Assembly (NCBI GenBank): GCA_905221605.1
Contig: CAJNDS010002100.1
Coordinates: 201,501-265,500, forward strand
Source of the DNA: Symbiodinium natans
Taxonomy: Eukaryota; Sar; Dinophyceae; Suessiales; Symbiodiniaceae
Length of the DNA: 64,000 nt
Reading direction: 5' to 3'
In this document: positions 35,901-40,255 of the stretch, in pieces
Layout: every line of letters begins with the position of its first letter
Position numbering within the stretch: position 1 is the first letter of the stretch
The notes under the pieces: generated by a model
Told to the model about the DNA's origin: nothing
Databases searched by the model: none
Seen by the model: only the letters and a program-made list of their open reading frames with translations
Made by a program: the position numbers and the translations under genes

Positions 35901-38900
35901 GACTGTTATACTAACAGTCCTTGACTTATTGTATTCCCTATTCAGGAGCTGTTAGTATAAGGGGAACATCCCAAACCCAAGGCTTTGAGAAATTTGGGGT
36001 TTTGGGGTTCTGGGACTTGGGAATTGCTTAAAGTTGCTATATTGGGGTGTTCACTTTTACTAACAGTCCTTACTAGGGATTATAATAGCGGGTACTCTAA
36101 TCCCTATTAAGGTCTGTTGGTATAAGGGGGAACGTCCCATATATTGGATGCATTTGAGATCCTTTAGCTTTTTGCAGTGCCGCTTGATGAAGGAGCACAA
36201 CTTACTCCATAATAAGACCCATAAAGCGGGGCTTCTCACAATAAGGAGGTGGGGTTCCCTTTGACCCCTAAACCCCAAACCCAGGTGCCTTGGGCTCCCT
36301 GAGGAAGCCCCTCAGGCTGCCCCAAACCCCAAACCCGAAACCCGAAACCCGAAACCCCAAACTCCAAACCCCAAACCCAAATCCCCAAAACCCCAAACGC
36401 TAAACCCTAAAACCCGAAAAGCCCAAATCCCCACAAAAACCGAAAACAGTCCACGAGGCGGCTTGAAAAGCTGCCTCGAGCCTAGGAGTGCTTGGCGATG
36501 ATGCGGTTTTTCAACGTCAACCTCCCAGGCAGCTGCATGGGTGTTTGTTGGCCCTAAACCCTTAACCCCAAACCCCAAACCCTAAACCCTAATTCCTAAA
36601 CCCTAAACCCTAAACCCTAAACTCAAAACCCTAAAACCCTACACCCTCAACCCTAAGCCCTACACCCCTAAACCCTAAATCCTAAACCCTAAGCCAACTG
36701 TCGAGTAACAGGGTTTAGGGTTCAGGGTTTAGGGTCAGAGTAAGGCTCAGCGATCTCGGGTAGTACAAGCGCTTTAAGCATCAGGGTTTCTTACTATGGC
36801 TCTTGGTGCGTGCATGTAGGGGTAGAATTGGGTGCGTGTATGTGTGAGGTGTCCTTTGGGGATTCAAGCAATGAAGACCCCATGCAAGGAACTTGAGAGG
36901 ATGTTCTAAGCGGCTTTTGTTTGGCGGTGCTTCAGGGTTCAAAGCCCTTTGCCCCAGCAACCCTAAACCACCCGAAACCCTAAGCCCTAAACCCTAAGCC
37001 CCAAGGTGTCAGGGCTCCTTGTCAGTTACAAGAGGCTTGATCCGCCTGGAGTATACCAATGGCGTCCACCCCTGCGTGCACTTCCAAGAGAGGGCCCCTT
37101 GGCAGATGTGGGCTCGACGGAGTGATCCCGATGGCATCTAAGGAGTGTACCTTGGGATGCTCCCCCTTATACTAACAGTCCTTAAGAGCGACTAAGAATA
37201 GGGTGCTATAATGAGTACAGAGCCCCTAAAAATAATCATCCTTATTAAGGACTGTTACGTATAAGGAGAACATAATCCCTATGAGGGACTGTTAGTATAA
37301 GGGGAACATCCCCAAGCTTACCTTACGTCACATTGGAGGATCCTCAGCCTTCTCAGCTACCATAGGGGGGTCGGAAGAGCCACAAATAGAATTCCCTCTA
37401 TGGTCCTGTAGAAGTAGACGATAAGAACCCCCAAAGCCCTATTCTAATCATGTAGGCCCCTATCCTATATTCCTTACAATCCAGTGACATTGGGCTCCGG
37501 TCGCTGGAGGATCCATGGTTTAGGAGCCCTTACTAGGGATTCGGGAAGTAGGTACTTTGTCTCCCCTTTAAAAGACTAGGGTTTGGGGTTTAGGGTTGAG
37601 GAGATTACGTACGGTACCTCGTCCCCTACAAAGAACTAGTAAGGCGGGTTGCTCCAAAAACTTAAGCTTCCTAGTTCTTCGCAGGAAGTAGGGCATTGGG
37701 TACACTTGTAAGGGACTTTTTTTGGGCTCCCTTCCCCACTCAAAACCAGTAACCCTAAACCCTAAATCCTAAACCCTAAACCCTAAACCCTAAACCCTGA
37801 ACCCTAAACCCTAAACTCTAACCCTTAAGCCCTGGCACCCAGGTGTTTCCACCGCAGTTCGAGTTCATGATCGAGGGCATCGTGTCTGCTGAGCCAGCCG
37901 CATACCTCATCAGGTGCACGCCTCAGCCCAAAACAGGGTTTAGGGTTTAGGGTTTGGGGTTTGGGGTTTAGGGTTTCGGGTTTAGGTTTTTCAGGGTTTA
38001 GCATCATCCATCGTCATCATGCTGATGTTTATTACTCTGGCAGCTTTCGGCTATTGTTACTGCTACTACCACGACCACTGGCACGGCCACTACCACGACC
38101 ACAACCCCTTAAGGAATATTCCTTAAACTATATAAGGAACCCAATTTGTTTGAGGAATTTTCCTTAAACCATCTAAGAACACCATTTTTTGAGGAATATT
38201 CCTTAATTCAGGGGTATTGGAGTCTCTGGGAGCTACGACGACGACGTACCGCCACCACCACCAAGGCACCACAATCTTGGCCGCGACGACGGGTATCCAA
38301 GCCTAGGGAACCATGGTCTGTAGGGTTTAGGGTTTATTTAGGGTTTAGGTTTAGGGTTCAGGGTGTAGTGTTTAGGGGTGCCGAAACCTGTAGGGCTGAG
38401 GGGCTTTGGAGAGTCAAGGAGTGTCGTGAGGGTTGTGGGTTGTATTTTCATGCTGTACATAAGCTATTATACATGTAGGTGATTTCTTATTAGGCGACCC
38501 CTATTATTTAGGGTAATTACCGCACAAAGAGGCTACAATACTGTGTGTATATAAATATATACAAATATAAACATGAACATACAAAAACATGTAAAACAAA
38601 AAACAAAGACGTATACATATATATATATATATGTATAGATATATCTATATACATATATATATATATGGTCATATACGTATATAGTAAATGAATACGTAAG
38701 AATATATAGGATTTGACATCCAAAGTGTTTGCATGCCCTTGAAATTCTTGACCCTGAGCCCCTCGTGCTTGGAGCTTCTGCAAGGCTCTTTGAGTCCTCA
38801 AAAGCCCACAGCCGAAGCCCAGTGCTAACCAACACCCTACAGTAAACCCTAAAACCCTAAACCCTAAACCCTAAACCCTAAAACCCTAAAACCCTAAACC

Positions 38901-39178
38901 CTAAAACCCTAAACCCTAAACCCTAAACCCTAAGCCCTAAAACCCTACGTCTCCTGAAACCCTTTCAGCCCGAGCTCTCCAGGGACGGCAGCGTGCGGTT
39001 CCAGAGGCACAAGTACGCCAGCGAGAACTGGGCCTATGCGCATCGGCACACGCCCCTGACGCGCTCGCGGCTCCCGGACCTTCCTGCCTACAGCCAGTAC
39101 TCGACGTCTTCCCGGCGAAATCGGCGCCTTCTGAACATGAAAAAAGAGGACGGCCCGGTCTGGAGTGGGGGGGAGTAG
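12870..39178 (+). CDS. Two-CNBD protein gene, about 25 exons (gene-level entry)
   Basis: Exons of 34-196 bp spread over 26 kb encode two cyclic-nucleotide-binding beta-barrels. Barrel A uses exons 14191-26508: VIFRQEDEPDG, WVILSGCVGVHLW, FGELALQ, NTQPRAATIKC. Barrel B uses exons 27423-35526: VLFRQSDPPNNC, YILLEGSVEVYIY, VGELGLRNSEPRAATIRC. Both phosphate-binding cassettes keep the Glu that contacts ribose and the Arg that contacts phosphate, with the usual eight-residue spacing. Ala after Arg is the cAMP-type residue in PKA, so cAMP preference is inferred. Each barrel has an insertion before the cassette with an EGFST(Y/F) motif. No kinase or channel segment is seen, so a CNBD2-like or regulatory protein is likely. 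Most tested junctions keep phase; the joins 26508-27423, 27484-30702 and 31390-33074 are less certain. The start is unknown. Confidence 0.8.
13095..14060. other. Intronic, repeat-poor stretch with unassigned ORFs
   Basis: A 112-codon + frame (13640-13978) and minus frames at 13219-13688 are open. None shows motifs or splice context consistent with the surrounding gene. A small exon-like block (13514-13553, VSDDNEAWWAWP, donor GTATTT) does not fit the phase of the gene. Confidence 0.4.
14191..14243 (+). CDS. CNBD gene exon: start of barrel A helix
   Basis: CCGCAG|GAC ... GCG AG|GTTTTA. Reads DAEWSDKVEQLLSRSEA; phase 0 to 2. CCCTAAA repeats immediately before and TTTAGGG after (14282-14308). 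Confidence 0.7.
14326..14382 (+). mobile_element. Half copy of family-A element
   Basis: CCCTTATACTAACAGTCCTCAAAAGGGATTATAGTCC matches one arm of family A; no right arm is found. Solo arm or deletion. Confidence 0.5.
14501..14555 (+). repeat. TTTAGGG array
   Basis: Eight near-perfect heptamers. Confidence 0.9.
14856..15012 (+). repeat. TTTAGGG array switching to CTTAGGG
   Basis: TTTAGGG units give way to about eight consecutive CTTAGGG units (14957-15007), a homogenised variant block. Confidence 0.9.
15229..15289 (+). CDS. CNBD gene exon: barrel A lead-in
   Basis: CCACAG|CCC ... CAA AAG|GTTGAA; start phase 2, end phase 0. Reads PGSYDFFKPLEALDLSPPQK, the helix that normally precedes the first strand. 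CCCTAAA array directly upstream, TTTAGGG downstream. Confidence 0.75.
15522..15752 (+). mobile_element. Family-C long inverted-repeat element
   Basis: GGGGGTTTCCG at the left and CGGAAACCTCC at the right; inner arms GGGGTACCTTATTGGGGTCC and GGACCCCATAAGGTACCCC. Also ATCCTACTATTTGGGGTCT and its complement. Arms are about 90 bp around a GTAAACCCCC centre. Copies or relatives at 25118, 30809 and 41533. Confidence 0.7.
16303..16385 (+). repeat. CCCTAAA array
   Basis: Eleven near-perfect heptamers. Confidence 0.9.
16688..16748 (+). CDS. CNBD gene exon: barrel A strands 1-3
   Basis: TCAAAAG|GTG ... GAT G|GATGCC. Reads VIYEEVPADVVIFRQEDEPDG, matching the CNBD pattern (hydrophobic)-FRQ-(G/E)D. The donor that keeps phase with the next exon is GA. 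Confidence 0.85.
17355..17422 (+). CDS. CNBD gene exon: barrel A strands 4-5
   Basis: CACGAG|GT TGG GTG ... GAG GAG|GTGCTG. Reads WVILSGCVGVHLWRNSELL, the canonical (Y/W)xILSGxVxV segment. It completes a Gly codon with the previous exon; phase 0 at the end. Confidence 0.85.
17460..17730 (+). repeat. CCCTCAA/CCCTGAA/CCCTAAA mixed array
   Basis: Longer-period repetition: blocks of CCTCAACCCTGAACCCTAAA recur about five times, a higher-order unit built from three heptamer variants. Confidence 0.75.
17878..18072 (+). CDS. Coding-like segment inside the CNBD gene region
   Basis: Follows a TTTAGGG array. The open frame ends TGA at 18070-18072 and contains EPVCEVPTPRDAYDP and NRRKVHGQGQMLRVEEAQ. 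It has no match to the CNBD exon chain and may be an alternative exon, a nested gene or chance. Confidence 0.3.
   Translation, partial: VVASRSSENVSRVEPVCEVPTPRDAYDPSAHELRGSSSRLNRRKVHGQGQMLRVEEAQGLIGAL
18722..18812 (+). repeat. CCCTAAA array
   Basis: Thirteen perfect heptamers immediately upstream of exon 18835-18902. Confidence 0.95.
18835..18902 (+). CDS. CNBD gene exon: barrel A insertion
   Basis: GGAAG|GGG ... GCG GG|GTTGTG; start phase 0, end phase 2. Reads GKLRSCRTFAALPAKLVEED. Flanked by a 13-unit CCCTAAA array before and an 11-unit TTTAGGG array after: the clearest example of the intron-end pattern. Confidence 0.7.
18912..18994 (+). repeat. TTTAGGG array
   Basis: About 11 heptamers starting 10 bp after the donor of exon 18835-18902. 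Confidence 0.95.
19738..19983 (+). CDS. Coding-like ORF within a large intron
   Basis: Open to TAA at 19981-19983 with LGILTTKDIALLRAIVGSSG and VMTRELYERLQRKESK. Composition looks protein-like, but splice context is unclear and the product is unrecognised. May be an extra exon of the CNBD gene or an unrelated insertion. Confidence 0.3.
   Translation: MAGGGAGPRTPLVSGCSRRRRLGILTTKDIALLRAIVGSSGTPAAWVMTRELYERLQRKESKVSFVCLLAASRHQAPRVEP
20728..20838 (+). repeat. Tandem AG-rich repeat
   Basis: GGATTCCTTTCCTTAGAGAG-type block repeated about 60 bp later, ending in tandem AGAGAATC units. Confidence 0.8.
20925..21131 (+). repeat. Direct repeat copy 1 (about 207 bp)
   Basis: From TTTTTTTCAGGCAGGAATTT to CTTCATGTTTTCCT, nearly identical to 21371-21578. 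Contains several TTTCAGG motifs and is bounded on both sides by CCCTAAA repeats. Confidence 0.9.
21371..21590 (+). repeat. Direct repeat copy 2 (about 207 bp)
   Basis: Second copy of 20925-21131, with only a few differences near the AAATAAAAA tract and at the 3' edge. High identity suggests a recent duplication. Confidence 0.9.
23341..23398 (+). mobile_element. Short foldback, family-D-like
   Basis: TAATAAAGGAATAG...GAGTATTCCTGAATTAAGGA: weak inverted repeat of the AAGGAATA type. Confidence 0.35.
23518..23575 (+). CDS. CNBD gene exon: EGFSTY insertion, barrel A
   Basis: AAAAG|G TAC ... GTC CAG|GTAGGG. Start phase 2 matches exon 18835-18902; end phase 0. Reads YRSFEGFSTYTDKSILGVQ. The matching exon in barrel B (33074) reads RYKTSEGFSTFAQ, so the insertion predates the split of the two domains or was copied with them. 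Confidence 0.8.
23576..23890 (+). repeat. Degenerate TTTAGGG/TTTTGGGG region
   Basis: Irregular GGGTTTTGGGG, GGGTTGAGG and GGGTTTAGG units for 310 bp starting at the donor. Confidence 0.85.
24340..24460 (+). repeat. CCCTAAA array
   Basis: Heptamers with CCCTGAA and CCCGAAA variants upstream of exon 24507. Confidence 0.85.
24507..24553 (+). CDS. CNBD gene exon: barrel A phosphate-binding cassette, first half
   Basis: GGACAG|GTG ... CTC CA|GCACCT. Reads VAQLRSGRIFGELALQ with the cassette Gly-Glu. The GC donor is required to keep phase with NTQPRAAT in the next exon. Confidence 0.85.
24608..24700 (+). repeat. TTTAGGG array
   Basis: About 13 heptamers with two TTTAGTG variants, 55 bp after the donor. 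Confidence 0.95.
25118..25245 (+). mobile_element. Family-C-like element, diverged
   Basis: Contains TACCTTGTTGGGGTCCTTAG, ATCCTGCCATTTCGGGGTCT and GGGTACAGTACC, the ordered motifs of the 15522 copy, but arms pair poorly. Confidence 0.5.
25746..25817 (+). CDS. CNBD gene exon: barrel A cassette, second half
   Basis: CTCAG|G AAC ... TCA GG|GTGCTT. Reads NTQPRAATIKCEEDSAFLRR. It holds the phosphate-contacting Arg and the Ala-Ala-Thr of cAMP-type sites. CCCTAAA before, TTTAGGG after. Confidence 0.9.
26430..26508 (+). CDS. CNBD gene exon: end of barrel A
   Basis: GCTCAG|G ATT ... CCC ACC ATT|GCGGGT. Reads IPYATYQGVVKQIFDEVPGE, the C-terminal helix. Start phase 2 matches the previous exon; a GC donor gives phase 0. 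A long TTTAGGG array follows at 26524. Confidence 0.75.
26524..26618 (+). repeat. TTTAGGG array
   Basis: Thirteen or more near-perfect heptamers just after the donor. Confidence 0.95.
26736..27010 (+). repeat. AACCCTC / CACCCTC variant array
   Basis: About 35 heptamers in which the TTTAGGG unit is replaced by TTGAGGG, with an inner block of CACCCTC (26781-26824). Because 7 is coprime to 3 the array is open and encodes a repetitive Asn-Pro-Gln-Pro-Ser-Thr-Leu peptide, not a gene. Confidence 0.95.
27163..27225 (+). mobile_element. Short dispersed repeat (family E)
   Basis: TATTCCCTTATGGTCCCTTT core, shared with 39428-39460 and weakly with 23895-23925. Non-coding; nature unknown. Confidence 0.5.
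27297..27398 (+). mobile_element. Family-B element, diverged
   Basis: Right end CCCCATGAATCTTGAG; interior AAGTAGG, CTACTCATAGCCCTATTTAG and TCACCCTACTTCTAA. The left terminal repeat is eroded to TTTGGGTTTATGGG. It sits 25 bp before exon 27423. Confidence 0.5.
27423..27484 (+). CDS. CNBD gene exon: barrel B lead-in helix
   Basis: GGCAAG|GCA ... CGA GG|GTCCGA. Reads AMEESIRILKTSAFFRER, the RxxxLKxxxFF helix found before CNBDs. Phase to the next exon is not fully resolved. Confidence 0.7.
27991..28201 (+). CDS. Candidate two-exon ORF split by a family-B element
   Basis: Exon 27991-28030 (after TTTAGAG) reads VVWKLGVGESFLG. Element 28031-28115 removed, exon 28116-28201 continues in phase as GLHSFFKHPHMFAEPGRCAA and ends TAA at 28199-28201. 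It lies between barrel B exons of the CNBD gene, so it may be an extra exon, an alternative end or a nested gene. TTTAGGG repeats follow at once. Confidence 0.4.
28031..28115 (+). mobile_element. Family-B introner-like element
   Basis: GTTCATGGGTAG at the left (after CTTGGAG), CTACCCATGCACCTGCAAG at the right. GT and AG at its ends and phase kept across it, as at 1994-2075. Confidence 0.65.
28470..28532 (+). mobile_element. Family-D element, partial
   Basis: GAATTCAGGAATATGCCTTAAACCATAGCAAGGAACC: same module order as at 38104. Confidence 0.5.
28540..30570 (+). other. 2-kb repeat-free insert with open frames, identity unknown
   Basis: No telomere-type heptamers, unlike all surrounding sequence. 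A 322-codon frame (28696-29664) and overlapping frames of 138-140 codons are open on +, with hydrophobic runs such as LFISYLLLFFMLYDYSLPL. Reading frame support shifts between internal repeat copies, so no intact gene is claimed. It behaves like an inserted or decayed repetitive gene inside the CNBD gene. Confidence 0.4.
29236..30290 (+). repeat. Diverged tandem duplication, unit about 0.55 kb
   Basis: TGCCAGGCTTTACGGCAACC-type block occurs at 29240, 29304 and 29768 with small changes. CCATGGAGGTCCTCAACTG occurs at 29621 and 30195, each followed by CATYGTTGAGCTGACCAT-like sequence. Copies differ by roughly one in five bases. Confidence 0.7.
30702..30767 (+). CDS. CNBD gene exon: barrel B helix
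   Basis: GTGCAG|GAC ... CTC GAG|GACGGA. Reads DLERNSPGLIKELASRGC then TKLE; phase 0 at both ends with a GA donor. It continues in phase into exon 31028. Confidence 0.7.
30809..30914 (+). mobile_element. Family-C element
   Basis: TTTGCGATAATAGGGGTACC at the left, GGGTCCCCTATTTTCGTAAA at the right, with TATTTGGGGGTCTATG inside and a G run at 30855-30864. Same motif order as the 15522 and 41533 copies. Confidence 0.6.
31028..31076 (+). CDS. CNBD gene exon: barrel B strands 1-3
   Basis: GGTCAG|GAG ... AAC T|GTGCTT. Reads ERREQVLFRQSDPPNN and contributes the first base of Cys to NNCYILLEGSV. Canonical GT-AG, phase 1. The PPNNCY motif is typical of PKA/PKG-type CNBDs. Confidence 0.88.
31325..31390 (+). 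CDS. CNBD gene exon: barrel B strands 4-5
   Basis: CCGAG|GT TAC ATC ... . Reads YILLEGSVEVYIYKKTKEKG, a textbook CNBD strand pair. The end is probably the GC donor near 31391; a further exon-like block AEIFIRPRARSW follows at 31425-31460. Confidence 0.85.
   Translation, partial: VTSCWKGRWRCTFTRRPRRRA
31425..31460 (+). CDS. Possible CNBD gene exon
   Basis: TTCTTGCAG|GCC ... TGG|GGTGTG; phase 0. Reads AEIFIRPRARSW. Phase with the preceding exon is not resolved. Confidence 0.35.
31977..32073 (+). repeat. CCCTAAA array
   Basis: Fourteen perfect heptamers, flanked on both sides by copies of CCTGCAAACGAGGGTTGG (31945 and 32073), a direct repeat around the array that suggests duplication during array insertion. 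Confidence 0.9.
32242..32334 (+). CDS. CNBD gene exon: barrel B insertion
   Basis: The acceptor AG is the TTTAG of a TTTAGGG array. Reads FESWEEPTDKKTTLTEAHLL then WKQAKEAG; phase 0. FESWEEPTD resembles FGSWEHPET at 9379. TTTAGGG repeats follow from 32340. Confidence 0.65.
32340..32527 (+). repeat. TTTAGGG array with TTCAGGG variants
   Basis: About 25 heptamers; TTCAGGG units are clustered in runs of three. Confidence 0.9.
32763..32814 (+). CDS. CNBD gene exon: Lys-rich insertion
   Basis: GTGCAG|GCT GAA AAG. Reads AEKENKKRGLTTKKNGLKR, basic. A GA or GC donor near 32811-32816 would give phase 1 as required by exon 33074. Confidence 0.5.
33074..33144 (+). CDS. CNBD gene exon: EGFSTF insertion, barrel B
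   Basis: GCCAAG|AC AAA TTT ... GCC CAG|GATGGG; phase 1 to 0, GA donor. Reads FDPWPGEFTRYKTSEGFSTF. Counterpart of exon 23518-23575. Confidence 0.75.
33259..33385 (+). repeat. TG/TATG alternating microsatellite
   Basis: Imperfect alternating purine-pyrimidine tract (ATGTATGTGCAGATGTACGTG-like) followed by C-rich sequence. Confidence 0.85.
33385..33450 (+). repeat. C-rich tract
   Basis: Runs of up to 15 C interrupted by TTA and T. It sits 40 bp before exon 33490 and could serve as a pyrimidine tract. Confidence 0.85.
33490..33523 (+). CDS. CNBD gene exon: before barrel B cassette
   Basis: CAGCAAG|AGC ... TCG CG|GTGCCT. Reads SIPKLLEAQDS and contributes CG of an Arg that continues into PGAVVGEL. 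Phase 0 to 2, GT donor. Confidence 0.55.
34097..34203 (+). repeat. CCCTAAA array
   Basis: Fifteen near-perfect heptamers upstream of the barrel B cassette exon. Confidence 0.95.
34251..34338 (+). CDS. CNBD gene exon: barrel B phosphate-binding cassette
   Basis: CTCCGAG|G CCC ... TTC AAG|GTTGGG. Reads VVGELGLRNSEPRAATIRC then AESPGFK: Gly-Glu and Pro-Arg-Ala-Ala-Thr with canonical spacing. Whole cassette in one exon, whereas barrel A splits it after Gln. Confidence 0.92.
34372..34600 (+). repeat. (ATT/CTT)n AT-rich microsatellite
   Basis: TTATTCTT and ATTATT units. The Ile/Leu-rich ORFs on both strands are repeat products. Confidence 0.9.
35462..35526 (+). CDS. CNBD gene exon: barrel B C-terminal strand and helix
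   Basis: CTGCAAG|TTC ... TTC GG|GTGCTT. Reads FLVVGKNIFLEVLKDAPAAD, the L-x-V-x(3)-(F)-x(2)-(V/I)L segment that closes a CNBD. Phase 0 matches exon 34251-34338. Confidence 0.8.
35536..35600 (+). repeat. TTTAGGG array
   Basis: Follows the donor of the previous exon within 10 bp. Confidence 0.85.
35774..35807 (+). CDS. CNBD gene exon, small
   Basis: AGAAAG|C CAA TAC ... CCC AGG|GTGTTT; phase 2 to 0. Reads QYEETVLPSPR. The donor is the first GT of a TTTAGGG array (GTGTTTAGGG). Confidence 0.55.
35862..35974 (+). mobile_element. Family-A element, rearranged
   Basis: TAAGGACTGTTATACTAACAGTCCTTGA is a head-to-head junction of two A arms, followed by CTGTTAGTATAAGGGGAACATCCC. Looks like a dimer or nested copy with the outer left arm lost. 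Confidence 0.55.
36047..36141 (+). mobile_element. Family-A inverted-repeat element
   Basis: GTGTTCACTTTTACTAACAG...CTGTTGGTATAAGGGGGAACGTCCC with CCTTACTAGGGATTATAATA inside. Confidence 0.65.
36325..36420 (+). repeat. CCCGAAA/CCCCAAA variant tract
   Basis: Heptamers mostly CCCCAAA and CCCGAAA. On the minus strand they read as Phe/Gly/Trp-rich false ORFs. Confidence 0.85.
37018..37140 (+). CDS. Likely CNBD gene exon
   Basis: GTGTCAG|GGC TCC, phase 0. Reads SVTRGLIRLEYTNGVHPCVH then FQERAPWQMWARRSDPDGI before TAA at 37138-37140. An internal donor is needed to reach exon 37843; a GA or GC site near 37110-37130 is possible. Otherwise this would be an alternative C-terminus. Confidence 0.5.
37153..37313 (+). 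mobile_element. Family-A element with a third arm
   Basis: GGGATGCTCCCCCTTATACT at the left, then two right arms: AAGGACTGTTACGTATAAGG at 37249 and GAGGGACTGTTAGTATAAGG at 37282. Consistent with nested or tandem insertion. Confidence 0.6.
37843..37913 (+). CDS. CNBD gene exon near C-terminus
   Basis: CACCCAG|GTG TTT ... ATC AG|GTGCAC; phase 0 to 2. Reads VFPPQFEFMIEGIVSAEPAA then YLIR. CCCTAAA before, TTTAGGG after (37935-37975). Confidence 0.65.
38104..38235 (+). mobile_element. Family-D element
   Basis: Three CCTTAAACYATNTAAGRA modules separated by TTTGAGGAAT and ended by GGGGTATTGGAGTCTCT. The best copy for defining the family. Confidence 0.65.
38538..38705 (+). repeat. AT/ATAT microsatellite region
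   Basis: TATATATA runs with inverted-repeat symmetry around 38612-38670. Confidence 0.85.
38840..38946 (+). repeat. CCCTAAA/CCCTAAAA mixed array
   Basis: About 14 units with 7- and 8-bp periods mixed, upstream of the last CNBD exon. Confidence 0.9.
38983..39178 (+). CDS. CNBD gene last exon with TAG
   Basis: CTCTCCAG|G GAC ... phase 2 joins exon 37843-37913 as Arg. Reads DGSVRFQRHKYASENWAYAH, then a basic, Ser/Tyr/Pro-rich tail (SQYSTSSRRNRRLL) and TAG at 39176-39178. If a donor such as CCG|GTCTGG at 39160 is used, translation could continue into 39486-39625. Confidence 0.75.
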
Positions 39179-39199
39179 GATTCGACAATTGGTTGTAGG

Positions 39200-39306
39200 A
39201 TCACCCAGCAGAGTCATAAGTAGGGTTATAAGTACCCTATGTGGGGCTATCTGTGTATGCCATACTTCTAACCCTACGTACAACAAGCCCATGAACTTCC
39301 AAGTAG
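39200..39306 (+). mobile_element. Family-B element, left end lost
   Basis: Interior CATAAGTAGGGTTATAAGTA and CTTCTAACCCTACGTA, right end CCCATGAACTTCCAAGTAG; no GGAGGTTCATGG at the left. Confidence 0.5.
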
Positions 39307-39485
39307 CCCAAAGCATGTCCGGGGGTGCATGGACGTGCGAGCTAGCCTATAAGCTCATAAAAGCCTAAGCCCCGAGGCTTTATAAACTAAATGCCTTAAA
39401 CCCTTACTATAGGGGTCGGAGTAATTACTACTAGTATTCCCTTATGGTCCCTTTAATTTATTAGGGCCGCTATTTTATGTCGCAG

Positions 39486-39625
39486 CGTTGCGGAAGGGCC
39501 AGACCTCCCTGGTGTGCTCTTTCCGATCGCAGCCTGCGGACTTTGGTGATGAGACCGAGGCCAGGGAGCCCCAGACCCTCAAGGAAGGAAAGCAAAACGC
39601 AAGGGCCAGTTTGTCTCGAATCTAA
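39486..39625 (+). CDS. Terminal exon, unassigned
   Basis: GTCGCAG|CG TTG ... TAA at 39623-39625. Reads LRKGQTSLVCSFRSQPADFG, DETEAREPQTLKEGKQNAR. Strongly coding-like, phase 1 start. Either the end of an alternative CNBD transcript or the last exon of another small gene. Confidence 0.5.
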
Positions 39626-39802
39626 TTTTTGCATGGGTTTAGGGTTTAGGGTTTAGGGTTCTCATAATGTAGGAGTTTTGGGATTAGTTCAGACTCCTGT
39701 ATGCCCCCTTAGTGAATCCCGAAGCCCTGTCCCCTCGCAATCCCTACAAAAATACACAACAGCAGAAGCTGAAGACCAGCAAAAGCGACCTGCCTGATCA
39801 GA

Positions 39803-40208
39803 ATGTGTGGTGGCTTGATGCATCGGAAGGGGAAGTTGCCCAGTCAACAGCTCATCATTTACCGGGTGTTCCTCGTCCCTGTTAAGGTTTCTCAGCCGCA
39901 AAATTCTATGAGCCCATTATCAACAAACCTATCGCGACCCTTTCAAAAGGCTGCTAAACCCAAATTGACACAACAACCTATCCATGCGTGGCTGTCAGGC
40001 CTGGCCTACTTGAAGGTTCATGGTAACTGTACTTATAACCCTACTTATAATACCCCTAAAGGGCCTTATAGGGGTTATCCCTACTATAAGTAGGGTTATT
40101 CGCCCAGTTATCAGTGGTTGGCAAGTCTCATGAACCTCCAAGTAGCTCAGATGGCAACCTCCGCACAAAGAATTGTCAGGCATTGGAGGCACACACGTTA
40201 CTCAATGA
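39803..40208 (+). CDS. Candidate ORF split by a family-B element
   Basis: Frame to 40015 ends ...AWLSGLAYLK. After removing 40016-40145 it continues LRWQPPHKELSGIGGTHVTQ to TGA at 40206-40208. Phase 0 is kept across the element. Left boundary and function unknown. Confidence 0.38.
40016..40145 (+). mobile_element. Family-B introner-like element
   Basis: GTTCATGG (after CTTGAAG) to CATGAACCTCCAAGTAG, interior CTTATAACCCTACTTATAA and ACTATAAGTAGGG. Confidence 0.65.
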
Positions 40209-40209
40209 G

Positions 40210-40255
40210 CAAATTAGGGTTTAGGGTTTAGGGTTTAGGGTTTAGGGTTTAGGGT
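40210..40255 (+). repeat. TTTAGGG array
   Basis: Six near-perfect heptamers, the last telomere-type block before a 600-bp repeat-free insert. Confidence 0.9.
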
